In this document: positions 10,401 through 16,967 of the stretch, piece by piece | Numbering within the stretch: position 1 is the first letter of the stretch | How the letters are laid out: the number at the start of each line of letters is the position of its first letter | NCBI GenBank assembly: GCA_031289425.1 | Contig: JAITPM010000107.1 | Location: 1 to 49,062, forward strand | Direction of reading: 5' to 3' | Source of the DNA: Fusobacteriaceae bacterium | GTDB taxonomy: Bacteria > Fusobacteriota > Fusobacteriia > Fusobacteriales > Fusobacteriaceae | Length of the DNA: 49,062 nucleotides | Notes under the pieces: model-generated | Databases searched by the model: none | What the model saw: only the letters and a program-made list of their open reading frames with translations | Told to the model about the DNA's origin: nothing | Position numbers and translations under genes: made by a program

Positions 10401-11273
10401 CTCCAAGTCATCCAAGCTCGTCATATTTCCTTTTAAATTTACTCCTGCTCCCTTATCATTGGAAATAACATTTATTTTTCCTGCATACATAGACCCCATG
10501 TCTTTTCCATCTATTGCTATTCCCTCATAAGTTTGACCTTTACTTACGACTTGCTTTGTAGCATATTTGTAGACTTGTCCTCCGACAGAAATCAAGACTT
10601 TAGTATTATCTCCGCCTTTTATGATTCCTTCTATATTAACAGTTTTTCCGATGATATCAAAAAAATCTACAGAAGTGATATCTATACCCTTATTGCCTAT
10701 AGAAACATTTCCTTTTTCTACATCTATTGTGTCTAACTTACCATCCTTCATCCCAATACTTCCGGTAGTAAGAGTAGCTCTTCCGACATTGATAAAGCCA
10801 CCTCCGTTTACGGCTATTCCGTTTCTATTGGCAATGACTATGTCGGCCTTTCTTCCGGCTACTTCTACATAACCGTTGATAGCCGTTCTATTCTTACCCG
10901 TAACATCATTTATGATTAAGTTGGCCTCTACTCCACCGTCAAGATTTCTATTTCTTGCTACCAATCCTGCCAATTTTGTATTTACAACTATATAAATATT
11001 ATTATTTAATATAAGACCATCTTCTTTTACATCGAATTCTTCGAATGCATTATAAGATGTTCCCTTTGCATTTGGTCTAGCAATATCGACTTGGTCAATA
11101 CCACTTGCAGTCTTTGTAGCTCTGGTACCTATTGTAACGGGGTCAGGAACTACCCCTGCAAATATTTGAATGTTGAATAGCATTAGTAAAAAAAGTGCCA
11201 TAACACGTCGTTTAAAGTTTGACACATTTCCTTTAGAATTATTAGACGTACTTTTTTTGACAGTAGTTTCCAT
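1425..11273 (-). CDS. Giant filamentous-haemagglutinin-like TPS exoprotein
   Basis: This gene encodes 3,282 residues, a secreted adhesin or contact-dependent effector of the TpsA (FhaB/CdiA-like) class. I chose ATG 11273 because a GGGGGG run sits 6 bases upstream; an in-frame ATG at 11342 has no such site. Order: signal peptide about 1-45 with a long polar lead, then FKRRVMALFLLMLFN and a likely cut after IFA; TPS secretion domain about 46-270 with NRNGIAVNGGGFINVGRA; long beta-helix repeats of the form LDNT.G.I......L to about residue 1900; haemagglutinin-type repeats (LSAGRDINLINSEITA); a Lys/Glu/Ala-rich helical linker (nt 2540-2660); and a distinct C-terminal domain of about 370 residues. 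That last domain contains HEVGPGH (1695-1715) and GERLAYWTQ. No TpsB outer-membrane partner is in the window. A family-level call is safe; the activity of the C-terminus is unknown. Confidence 0.9.
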   Translation of the reverse strand: METTVKKSTSNNSKGNVSNFKRRVMALFLLMLFNIQIFAGVVPDPVTIGTRATKTASGIDQVDIARPNAKGTSYNAFEEFDVKEDGLILNNNIYIVVNTKLAGLVARNRNLDGGVEANLIINDVTGKNRTAINGYVEVAGRKADIVIANRNGIAVNGGGFINVGRATLTTGSIGMKDGKLDTIDVEKGNVSIGNKGIDITSVDFFDIIGKTVNIEGIIKGGDNTKVLISVGGQVYKYATKQVVSKGQTYEGIAIDGKDMGSMYAGKINVISNDKGAGVNLKGNMTSLDDLEITGNGQIATKGKVQSTKKVVYKTPKNIKVENQVFAGEKGIFSGDVVELSATLVTGYLNEAKKGIESLEVSGNKIINTGEIQSFGIAKLNGNRLENIGKIYNDENLKISGGDIKNSGEIYGLNLEITGNSLDNSNIVQSESIYLSINEIYNSGNIYIENDISNSGKILHNTGNIVSNKNINFAIDEIKNTEGLIARNNINIKSKDFKNINGDIIAEKDMNISSNTLKNQNGNMVANNIKILSEKLENLEGSIYTDGRLEIVTNALANIDGEIISSDKMIIDTDILDNTRGFIYGKLEKLSGTTVINEEGSIITSEVLKLVTKNIYNIKGEIYAEGGLDFDSDILDNTEGIITTAGNINIEVDNTINKKGILAGIYINVVGEIFDNEEGVIDSSSFVTKLDMIFINNKGLLISKDEIDIKTDRLENIEGEILTDGKLVLNTDVLDNTKGQIIGELENLGGSILINDEGAIFTNEALNIETLAISNISGEIYAEKRIDIAGNTLDNTEGYIHTEGGIELTVDDIINKSGYILANGLTKEEVFDEVEGNEDIEVVELENIEVENVDTEENREEVIYEGIKIAGKTLDNTDGKIKTLGDLSLDLADSIDNTKGELLGVKSLDIKTGLLINTNGSLLTYGKLVLDTEDLDNTKGKIIGRLEKLSGTNFINDEGILVSTESLEITTKNVSNIKGEIHSDKRLSFDGDRLDNTGGYIHTYGGIDANVGEIINNTGYILANGISKEDVNLEEENEENTEIAVDENTKEPDDDEKVIYEGINIAGNTLDNTDGKIKSLGDINVVVKDTTGNRGTIIGDNVVISGDNFSNEEGLIQSFSFNADLADTFNNKMGLLIAENNIDIESKNIYNQDGLILTNGELVLNTSNILDSTRGEIRGQLEQLGGNKLINNEGLIITNKNLSLNSKNTENISGEIYSFGQITANGDNLNNNKGYIHTNGKIDMNVQNIDNKEGYILSDGLTKEALVASVNDGDVASNEVSEESDDDSSGEDDGEGEEELENIVYGGIAIVGQSLDNTLGVIRGLGDIDIKSNTTNESGILIGANVNIKGNLYGNNGEIRGNDVTIAGSTINNAKGILIAGNNATLTGNVNNDGVRIESANVEIIGTKISNNSGNILGQDINIKSGNIINNSGYITTNNLNIVGNITGNVKGEIIANEFTLNGNLNNNNGYVKAGILDINGMSVTNAYGKIESLGSLKALVQNFNNDYGYIQSEAIEQITNLSNVYGKIYSNSYIGIKNSGNLNNNYGIISSKGKESGIEINAGGTLLNDGGSIKAEGAVIVETGGDLVLDARIEGKVATSLTGNKVYVNNNTYRAGHVELTGRNGLLINGTIDAKTLSLNTNVGLSINYTLNGREGLYIEANTIENNSIVTSGIIVSLNAKSKIVNNNLITSSKDIVLNGGDIYNQNGSKITANNDVIILGNNLYNITTATRNGNNVTVGNGSQITGNNDVIIKISGNLINGFYNVGGEIVRADGTIKDNRVVTGGNYGLIAGKKNTQIEAKNIENRGNIGLADVGETYIHTLGQVRNERTGTYGNGNILGATIAIEANGGLINIGATIKGKNATYISSTNGDIINQSTVKDGIIIFQHDETKSVGSAYVNESVAEYNRSLSELLSEYGFMSKSKKSTEVAAPKPTIDYNGKKIIIPDKIQELYDKKKAEGKKVEIVVKYVRGSSGGGGENGGGETEGYYTFNVMEAYTVVDLKGEGINNIGSIKSDGAVILEANNINNTGGLIAGIGGTLLEAKNDINDKSISVNYSGSNVYVAASSVFNKNKTWDKVSGSYNISGQIGAGGNTQLSAGRDINLINSEITASENVILYADRYLNSLAVNDTEYRYDKEEYKTGHWYNRKKVKEVWEIDNKYANGTTISAGGHILINYGLTKADEKERELKNKGIFLQGTDMYANGSIIAKSNGNIYTEGTKDNLYNYYKKEKHSTGISSVFGGSSSDKKQSTSENYNLTNFYGNTGFTMDSNDRLRIEGADIYSNGNVYLRGKNGVDILPGMASSYYLEVHKKKGWSTSFSVGAGGVSAGVGYGKSSSKYEETRLEVIKSKIYAGGNYVVVSENGNYNQISTDIKVEKDASITAKEINILDRQSTVSIKQESKSSYAGIGVTIGIPVVSSATSLVTSAKALGSANGIGYISAAGAMGQSVMGGISSFNSLMSTMNPFSASISLNFSSSKSKYASNGSYSVGSSLDVGGNLILNGDNLHLRGSNIDVGGNLDYKIKNDILIEAGRSTFTENGKSSGFSIGISKGMMNNKGMITPLADNNKTVNLGYNSNNNWGNGTNRNNSSVNVGGNTYYDVGGDFTIRGGIISTGSISGTIGGNTIIESLQDTYKGGSSGYSFNVGIGIGKHIVKDGTGNLAEAKGSYINSLGGGFNVGKIENKITVDPTTFRAGAGAFDAGQKLTQIGSLIDGNFILNAGSYVYRNLVDVNKSYNFGANITINPNVFYTKTDTNGNIIDAKIGKTIGSIFQIGYQNLSRNILATIGSGVQTNFDIDGVNTDVSKMIEDWAGTKIETISINLGTEYWLTEAGREISKSEISKAKDSIIEILKTLREKMKDEEENDSVEFYSIKLSKEEKEKIKADKKAAKKVEKEEAKKIAKEEADAAKNPVITDLIDFISTKHVKNYETLKNDLNKLLKEGKFDEALLKIVGDQGIVDLIKAKGVSELLNTLTDNKQRTEFYNAIWNYDNVAVYGDANEKMSQFININITVSNELKKVIKKAEDDVIGNLIKTEFEVKIKEGESVKITIKDFLLDNNLFRELPNAQKQDFMKQLVKNIETTIITNINKYVEGTNIKELNDALLAKENGIGVNFSATMSAGAIYRRAGNNATVTLTDMSKELGFLPIKELKELLNDPKGVSNKYIQNIGNNTFYDRLVLLSQIFHEVGPGHYMADLLLPKFNGITIGNSIDIDRIMLDKSVPTNTVTNNKYFGSDKDIFYFASYGERLAYWTQESTTSKLLKKLQINRTLGKSKDMIIKI
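7230..9100 (-). repeat. Three long modules with acidic inserts inside the exoprotein gene
   Basis: Three copies of a module of about 200-235 codons lie in tandem in the beta-helix part of the exoprotein. Each has GYIHT.G at its start, then GYIL..G.(T/S)KE, then an acidic stretch, then VIYEGI.IAG (VYGGIAIVG in the third), then LDNT.G.I..LGD. The acidic stretches are at about 8689-8793, 8104-8190 and 7363-7485. They are rich in Asp and Glu and differ in sequence and length between copies, while the flanks are conserved. The third also carries several Ser and Gly. The copies lie about 600 and 705 bases apart. They read as loops inserted at the same place in successive turns of the helix. Confidence 0.8.
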
Positions 11274-11552
11274 AATTAACCCCCCTATATCTATGATAAA
11301 ATCAAAATAAAGAATATAAATAAAATAATCGTATAATTTCATAAATTTAGTATAATAATTATTCAGCCATATTATGAAATTTTATCAATACTTATTTTGT
11401 TTTTATTATTCTACTACAAATCATAACAAAAAGCTACTTAAATTTAAAATATTTTTTTAATTGTGACAATAGGCAAATATTATAAGTATTAAGCCATTGT
11501 TATGTTAAAATTCATACATACTGTAGGTGAAATTACTATAATATTTTTTAAA
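11274..11552. other. Leader region of the exoprotein gene
   Basis: This is very AT-rich, non-coding sequence between dapF and the exoprotein. Reading toward the exoprotein I see TATACT and TATAAT-like hexamers around 11340-11360 but no well-spaced -35 box, so I do not call a promoter. A 23-codon in-frame extension of the exoprotein (11274-11342) lacks a ribosome site and is treated as untranslated. No other gene, tRNA or repeat is visible here. Confidence 0.5.
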
Positions 11553-11583
11553 AATAAAAAAGTGCCCCTTTTAGAACACTTTA
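11553..11583 (-). terminator. Hairpin terminator after dapF
   Basis: On the minus strand AAAGTG (11582-11577) pairs with CACTTT (11564-11559) around a 12-base loop and is followed by TTTTATTTTT. It lies 41 bases past the dapF stop codon and would end the lysine operon transcript before the exoprotein gene. Confidence 0.7.
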
Positions 11584-11623
11584 ATATTTTTAGCTTAAAT
11601 ATTTGTTTTTATATTTTATCAAT

Positions 11624-12460
11624 CTAAATAAAAATTTCTCCCTCAAATACCTTTTCAGCGGTCCCTGTCATAGTAACTTGATAATTTTCATCCAATTTTA
11701 TAAATAATTCTCCACCTTCTACGATTAGTTTTACCTCATTTTCGTTAATTTTTCCTAATTTTTTTGCTAATACAGCTGTAGCACAGCATCCTGTACCACA
11801 AGCCAATGTGTGACCTGCACCTCTTTCCCATGTTTTTAAGATTATTGTATTATCATCTTTAATATAGGCAAAATTTACATTGGTTTTGTTTGGAAAAATT
11901 TTAGATATTTCTAGTTTAGAACCTATATCATCTATATCATAACTATCAATATCTTCTACAAATATCACAGTATGTGGCACAGACATAAGTATGCTCGAAA
12001 ATTCTATTATTTTTCCACCTATTTCTATTTTTTCATTAAAAACTCCATCTTTACCTAATATACACGGGATAGAACTAGGGGTAAAATCTCCCTTTCCCAT
12101 ATCTACTGATACGTATTTGATATTTTTATTATCATCAAATATCAGTTCTATATATTTAATGCCGGCATCAGTATCTACAGAAAAATTCTCTTTTTTTATT
12201 ATTCCATTGTCATAAACAAATTTTGCGAAACACCTGATTCCATTTCCACACATTTCCCCTAATGATCCATCCGAATTATAATATTTCATCCTGATATCAG
12301 CTATATCACTTTTTTCACAAAATTCTATTCCATCTGCACCTACTCCAAAATGTCTATCACAAAGTTTTTTAGCTGTTTCATTCCAGTTATTAGAATGTTC
12401 TGTAAAACCATTTAAAATAACAAAATCGTTACCTGCCCCACTCATTTTCCAAAATTTCAT
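11624..12460 (-). CDS. dapF: Diaminopimelate epimerase
   Basis: DapF interconverts LL- and meso-2,6-diaminopimelate in the cytoplasm, for lysine and for peptidoglycan cross-bridges. The protein has 278 residues, the usual length. The N-terminus has the family motif SGAGNDF (about 7-13). The two catalytic cysteines are visible: Cys71 in MCGNGIRC and about Cys221 in ACGTGCC. The ATG has GGGGGA 7 bases upstream. It is the last gene of a minus-strand run with lysA and an M20 amidohydrolase, 43 bases after the latter, and is followed by a hairpin terminator. Some fusobacteria use lanthionine in place of diaminopimelate, so the enzyme may act on either; the sequence does not decide this. Confidence 0.95.
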   Translation of the reverse strand: MKFWKMSGAGNDFVILNGFTEHSNNWNETAKKLCDRHFGVGADGIEFCEKSDIADIRMKYYNSDGSLGEMCGNGIRCFAKFVYDNGIIKKENFSVDTDAGIKYIELIFDDNKNIKYVSVDMGKGDFTPSSIPCILGKDGVFNEKIEIGGKIIEFSSILMSVPHTVIFVEDIDSYDIDDIGSKLEISKIFPNKTNVNFAYIKDDNTIILKTWERGAGHTLACGTGCCATAVLAKKLGKINENEVKLIVEGGELFIKLDENYQVTMTGTAEKVFEGEIFI

Positions 12461-12503
12461 ATTATTTTCCCCCTAAAATGATAGAATTAATTTATTATTA
12501 TGT

Positions 12504-13703
12504 TTATTTAGAAATTAATTTATCATATGTATTGAAAATATTTAATATCCCCATTTTAACTCCAACTTCTAGAGCATTTTCATCTATGTTGAATTTCTCA
12601 TTGTGAAGAGCAGCTACTATTCCTAATGCTTCATTTCTAACACCTAAGCTGAAAAATGCACCAGGAATTTTCTTCAAATAATATGAAAAGTCTTCAACTC
12701 CCATAGTAGGTATAGTGTTCTCTAGGACATTTTTACTTCCCAACAAATGGATTCCATTATCTCTTACTATATCTATACATTCATTGTGATTTGTAAGGCA
12801 AATATAACCATCTTTGATATATACTTCTCCTTTGGCTCCATAGCCTGATGCAATATTTTCTACCATATTTATTATTTGTTTTTTAGCTACTTCCTTTGAT
12901 TCATCTGATAAGGCTCTTATTGTTCCGTTTAAATTCACTTCTTTAGCTATTATATTTTCTTTAGTTCCTCCACTGATAACCCCAAATGTAAGAACTATAG
13001 CGTCGTTAGGCGAAGTATTTCTACTTACAACACTTTGTAATGCCGTAACAATATTGGAAGCTACCACTATAGCATCCACTCCAAATTGAGGTGCCGCCCC
13101 ATGAGCACTTTTCCCGGTTATTTTTACATTTACTCCTGCAGAAGTCGCATAGGCTGTACCATATTGATAAGCAATCTTTCCACATTCTAGATTAGGATCC
13201 ACATGGAGACCATATATATAATTAACACCATCCAAAGCTCCTTCATTTATAAGAGGCACAGCTCCACCTGACGTTTCTTCGGCAGGTTGAAATAAAACTC
13301 TTACATTACAAGGAAGCTCTTCTTTGTTCTCAATCAGATTTTTCAACACACCCAAGACTACCGTAGCATGAACATCATGTCCACAGGCATGCATATTTCC
13401 TATATTTTTAGATGGAAATGGACAGCTTGATGACTCCAAAATAGGTAGTGCATCTATATCTGCTCTTAATGCAATAGTTTTACTTTTATCTCTTCCGTCT
13501 ATATCAGCAATAATTGCAGAGTCATTTACTGCTTTTCTATATTTTATCCCTATTTCATCCAAATATTTTGATATTATTTCTATTGTTTTAGTTAATTTGA
13601 AATCTAATTCTGGGTATTGATGTAATTGATGTCTTACCCCTTTTGTCCATTCTATATTCTTTTTTACATTTTGAAAAATTTTATCTTCTAACTTCTTGTC
13701 CAT
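12504..13703 (-). CDS. M20D-family amidohydrolase
   Basis: A dinuclear metal peptidase-fold hydrolase of 399 residues, of the group containing N-acetyl-diaminopimelate deacetylase, hippurate hydrolase and indoleacetyl-amino-acid hydrolases. Visible motifs: MHACGHDVH at 104-112 (Cys107 and His109 are metal ligands in the family), QPAEE at 139-143 with the general-base Glu pair, and GKSAHGAAP at the start of the lid domain. Lying between lysA and dapF with gaps of about 62 and 43 bases, it is a good candidate for the deacetylase of the acetyl branch of lysine synthesis. That role is inferred from context: the dapH and aminotransferase genes of the branch are not in the window, and the family is broad. 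Confidence 0.85.
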   Translation of the reverse strand: MDKKLEDKIFQNVKKNIEWTKGVRHQLHQYPELDFKLTKTIEIISKYLDEIGIKYRKAVNDSAIIADIDGRDKSKTIALRADIDALPILESSSCPFPSKNIGNMHACGHDVHATVVLGVLKNLIENKEELPCNVRVLFQPAEETSGGAVPLINEGALDGVNYIYGLHVDPNLECGKIAYQYGTAYATSAGVNVKITGKSAHGAAPQFGVDAIVVASNIVTALQSVVSRNTSPNDAIVLTFGVISGGTKENIIAKEVNLNGTIRALSDESKEVAKKQIINMVENIASGYGAKGEVYIKDGYICLTNHNECIDIVRDNGIHLLGSKNVLENTIPTMGVEDFSYYLKKIPGAFFSLGVRNEALGIVAALHNEKFNIDENALEVGVKMGILNIFNTYDKLISK

Positions 13704-13765
13704 TTTATACTCTCCTCATTTATATTAGTAATAATGCAACGGATAATTCCGATTGCTAATGTTTT

Positions 13766-15070
13766 TTATAATTCTATAAAATCATCATTTATTATCATAT
13801 CCTCGTATGATTGTCTTTTTATAGAAATTTTAGCTTTTCCATCCTTTACAAAAACAACCGCTGGTATTGGACATTTATTATAATTACTTGCCATTGTATG
13901 CCCGTAAGCCCCTGTTGTCGGTGTAAGTACGAGATCTCCTATCTCAGCCTTGGCAATTTTATAGTTTTTTACCACTATATCTCCTGATTCACAACATTTA
14001 CCGGCGATAGAAACATCCTCTGATGGTTCTTCATTCATCTTGTTAACAATAGCTGCTTCATATTCTGCCTGATAAAGAGCAGGTCTTATATTATCTGCCA
14101 TACCTCCATCTACAAATATGTATTTTAATCCACCATAAGTTTCTTTTGTGCCTCCGACAGTATATAATGTGCTACCTGCATTGGCAACTATGCTTCTTCC
14201 AGGCTCAATAGATACCTTCTCTAATTCCATACTTTTTTCTTTTAATGATTTTTCTAAGTATTTAATTATAAGTTTTGAAGCTTCTTCCAAATCTACTGCT
14301 ACATCTTTTTCTGTATAATATACTCCAAATCCTCCACCTAGGTTTATTTCTTTTACAATATTCCCAAATTTTAGAGATATTTTTTGCGAAAAATCAAGCA
14401 TAATATCTATTGCCTCATAAAAAGATTTCATATCAAATATTTGTGATCCTATATGACAATGGAATCCTAAAAAATTAATATTTTTAGAATTAATAATAGT
14501 TTCCATAGTTTTATATATTTTATTATCATATATGGATTCTCCAAATTTCGAGTTATTTTTGGAAGTTTTGATATATTCATGTGTATGTGCGTCTATTCCA
14601 ATATTTAATCTTAGCAAAGCATTTATTTTTTTATCTTTTTTACTTGCAATATTTTGAATGTTTATAACTTCGGGAATATTATCAATAATAATAGAATCAA
14701 TTCCATAATCTATGCACATTTCCAATTCTTCCAAGGATTTATTGTTACCATCCATATGTACTCTATCCATAGGAAAATTACTAGACTTTATAGCATACAA
14801 TTCGCCACCTGATACTGCATCTATATCGAGTCCATATTTATCCACTATTTGGCATATTCCCTTAGATAAAAAAGCCTTTGATGCATATACAATAGCCGTT
14901 TTAAACAAATCGCTTTTAAATCCATTTTTATATTTTTCTATATTTTTCTCTATAAGAGCTTGATCCATTATATAAAGTGGTGTCTTAAATTGTTTTGCCA
15001 AATCTGTAACTGATATCCCCCCGATCTCCAATATACCATTATTATTATTCATCGTTCCAAAAAGTTTCAT
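13766..15070 (-). CDS. lysA: Diaminopimelate decarboxylase
   Basis: LysA removes CO2 from meso-diaminopimelate to give lysine, using pyridoxal phosphate. The start at ATG 15070 (434 residues) is preferred over an in-frame ATG 42 bases upstream because GGGGG precedes it at 11 bases and the family begins near here. Visible features: the PLP lysine in YASKAF (Lys65), HIGSQ in the barrel, GGGFGVYY for phosphate binding, EPGRSIV, and the substrate and dimer motif CCESGD. The first enzyme of the visible lysine cluster, it sits 64 bases after the small ThrE subunit gene, so the exporter and the decarboxylase are probably cotranscribed. No lysine riboswitch fits in the short gap upstream. Confidence 0.95.
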   Translation of the reverse strand: MKLFGTMNNNNGILEIGGISVTDLAKQFKTPLYIMDQALIEKNIEKYKNGFKSDLFKTAIVYASKAFLSKGICQIVDKYGLDIDAVSGGELYAIKSSNFPMDRVHMDGNNKSLEELEMCIDYGIDSIIIDNIPEVINIQNIASKKDKKINALLRLNIGIDAHTHEYIKTSKNNSKFGESIYDNKIYKTMETIINSKNINFLGFHCHIGSQIFDMKSFYEAIDIMLDFSQKISLKFGNIVKEINLGGGFGVYYTEKDVAVDLEEASKLIIKYLEKSLKEKSMELEKVSIEPGRSIVANAGSTLYTVGGTKETYGGLKYIFVDGGMADNIRPALYQAEYEAAIVNKMNEEPSEDVSIAGKCCESGDIVVKNYKIAKAEIGDLVLTPTTGAYGHTMASNYNKCPIPAVVFVKDGKAKISIKRQSYEDMIINDDFIEL

Positions 15071-15134
15071 AATAAAATACCCCCTTTTTTGATTTATATT
15101 GTTTTTTGACAATAAATCCTAATTTTTCATTGCA

Positions 15135-15569
15135 TCATTTTTTTGTTTTCATATAAGTATAGTATATTCTACAAATAGTAGAACCTACTAAAATACCTAC
15201 TGCTATAGCTCCTGCAACCAAAAGAGATTCGACCCCTTTTTCAACTGCTCCACTAATATTCTTTATAATAAGATTATACATCGTATAGTATACGCCACTT
15301 CCCGGTACTAATGGTATCAACCCCCCTATCAAAAAAGTTATTGCGGGAGCTTTTAATTTCCTTGCCATTATTTCTGAATAAATTGTCATTAATAGCGATC
15401 CCATTAAAAATCCTATAGGATCCGCCATTTTCAAATGTATAATAATTAAGGATGAAAACCAACCTATTCCACCACTTATACTTGCAAAGAATAAATTTTT
15501 ACCATCCAATCCGAATAAAATACCAAAACCAAGTGTAGCTATAATAGCTAGTAATATCTGTATAAACAT
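15135..15569 (-). CDS. Small subunit of split ThrE-type amino-acid exporter
   Basis: A 144-residue membrane protein with about four to five hydrophobic segments and the loop GGLIPLVPGSGVYY, characteristic of the ThrE_2 (DUF3815) family. In many bacteria the threonine/serine exporter ThrE of Corynebacterium is split into this small part and a larger ThrE (DUF1212) part, and here both lie side by side, 10 bases apart. The start has GGGGGAG directly upstream. The pair would export threonine, serine or a similar amino acid. Their place directly before lysA suggests, but does not show, that lysine-pathway products could be the cargo. Confidence 0.85.
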   Translation of the reverse strand: MFIQILLAIIATLGFGILFGLDGKNLFFASISGGIGWFSSLIIIHLKMADPIGFLMGSLLMTIYSEIMARKLKAPAITFLIGGLIPLVPGSGVYYTMYNLIIKNISGAVEKGVESLLVAGAIAVGILVGSTICRIYYTYMKTKK

Positions 15570-15579
15570 TTCTCCCCCA

Positions 15580-16368
15580 TTATAAAAATACTGAAAGTAT
15601 CATTCCGGATCCGGCAGCCAAAGATACTCCTGTGACCAGAGCCTCTACACCTCTGGATAGACCCGATATGAAATCTCCAGAAATAACATCCCTTATAGAG
15701 TTCGTAAAAGCAATTCCCGGAGCAAGCAACATCAATGCTGCTATTATAGATACTGAAAATTCATCTATAAATCCAACCTTATAAAATAATAATGATATGG
15801 TAGTGCTTAACATACCCCCGACCAAATTGGTAAAAAATCCGTTTAATTTTTTGTATCTGAAATATTTATCCATAAGAGCCAAAAATAACATTGCAATTAC
15901 AGCTACTATTCCATCTTTATAGTTACCGCCAAATAAAAAAGCGAAAGATCCTCCAGCCATCATATGCCCAAATATCTTTTTGCCTATGGATATTTTATTT
16001 TCATTATCTATTCTTTTTATTTCTTCTTTCAATTCATCTATTGTATATTTATCTAGATTTCTAGCCAAATCATTTAACATATGAACTTTTTTTAGGTTAA
16101 TTGTTCTAAAATTTATCCTATCTACAAAAGTATAATTCCCTGCTTCTGATTCATTTTCAAACGGATCAATAGAGGTAATTATTGTATTAAGTGTAGCAAA
16201 ACTACTAGCTTTTAAATTATAGTGAGCACACGTTTTCACTATTGTTTCTTCTGTTCGATAAGTTTCTCCGCCATTTTGTAGAATCATACGCCCCATAGCA
16301 CATGAGATGTACAGCACATTTTTAGCATTAGAAATATCCTTTTGAATCATATTTATATCCTTTTCCAT
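15580..16368 (-). CDS. Large subunit of split ThrE-type amino-acid exporter
   Basis: A 262-residue protein of the ThrE/DUF1212 family. The N-terminal soluble half (about 1-125) has the family features ILQNGGETYRTEETI and a following beta-rich part. The C-terminal half has about five membrane segments with LAPGIAFTNSIRD, the conserved loop of this family, and SGDFISGLSRGVEAL. ATG 16368 has GGAGAA 5 bases upstream. It is followed after 10 bases by its small partner. The two together have the topology of full-length ThrE. The substrate is not readable from sequence. Confidence 0.88.
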   Translation of the reverse strand: MEKDINMIQKDISNAKNVLYISCAMGRMILQNGGETYRTEETIVKTCAHYNLKASSFATLNTIITSIDPFENESEAGNYTFVDRINFRTINLKKVHMLNDLARNLDKYTIDELKEEIKRIDNENKISIGKKIFGHMMAGGSFAFLFGGNYKDGIVAVIAMLFLALMDKYFRYKKLNGFFTNLVGGMLSTTISLLFYKVGFIDEFSVSIIAALMLLAPGIAFTNSIRDVISGDFISGLSRGVEALVTGVSLAAGSGMILSVFL

Positions 16369-16391
16369 TCATTCTCCGACAGCTGTTAGTA

Positions 16392-16832
16392 TTATTTCTT
16401 TTTATTAAGAAATTCTTCAAAATCATCTTTATTTTCTTTTTTATCTTCTATTATTTCAAGGTTCTTATCTATAGTAACAGTATTTAGAGACAAATCATCG
16501 ACAATTTCTAGTTTTTTAGCTATAACAGAACTAGTCGCTTCATCCAATTCTACTTTTACAGGTTTTAACTTTTTTTCTTTATTTTCTTTATTTTCCTTGC
16601 CATCTTTATTTCCTTTATTTTTTTTATTTTTATCTTCTTTCATCAAAATAGCAGCTTCTTCTCCATCATAGGTAATTATTATTTCCAATATTCTGCCATC
16701 TTCATCAACTATAGGGTTTGTATCTATCACCTTTATATTACTTCCCATTTTTTTTAACCATTCATTAGTATTTTCAATAGGCGTTTTTCTGGAAAAAATT
16801 CCTTTTTTCTTAAAAGATATTATTTGATACAT
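16392..16832 (-). CDS. Hypothetical charged protein
   Basis: 146 residues, no family recognised. The first 65 residues (MYQIISFKKKG...) look like a small folded domain with alternating hydrophobic strands. Residues about 68-88 are almost only Lys, Asn, Glu and Gly, a repetitive charged linker. A second folded-looking part and another charged tail ending EEFLNKKK follow. There is no signal peptide or membrane segment, so it is probably cytoplasmic. GGGGG lies 5 bases before the ATG. It is 23 bases upstream of the ThrE-type exporter gene on the same strand and probably in the same operon. Its codon use looks like a real gene and nothing overlaps it. Confidence 0.7.
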   Translation of the reverse strand: MYQIISFKKKGIFSRKTPIENTNEWLKKMGSNIKVIDTNPIVDEDGRILEIIITYDGEEAAILMKEDKNKKNKGNKDGKENKENKEKKLKPVKVELDEATSSVIAKKLEIVDDLSLNTVTIDKNLEIIEDKKENKDDFEEFLNKKK

Positions 16833-16967
16833 GGCTACCCCCGAAAAAAATTTATAAAATATACTCTATTTTACCATATTTTTTTCTATATTTCCATATT
16901 TTTAAAACATTTGGCCTATACTTTTAAAAATTGTTATTCTCTGGCATATTATAAAATTTTATCTCTT

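Noticed and set aside
1849-10872. Many plus-strand frames of 60-195 codons opposite the exoprotein
   Set aside because: They are antisense to a repetitive gene, have odd composition (rich in Leu, Ser, Pro, Tyr) and no ribosome sites. The repeats of the real gene produce them.
11274-11342. Longer exoprotein start at 11342
   Set aside because: It lacks a ribosome site, and the signal peptide fits the start at 11273.
15071-15134. Lysine riboswitch before lysA
   Set aside because: The gap is only 64 bases and has no fitting stems; a riboswitch of this class needs about 170.
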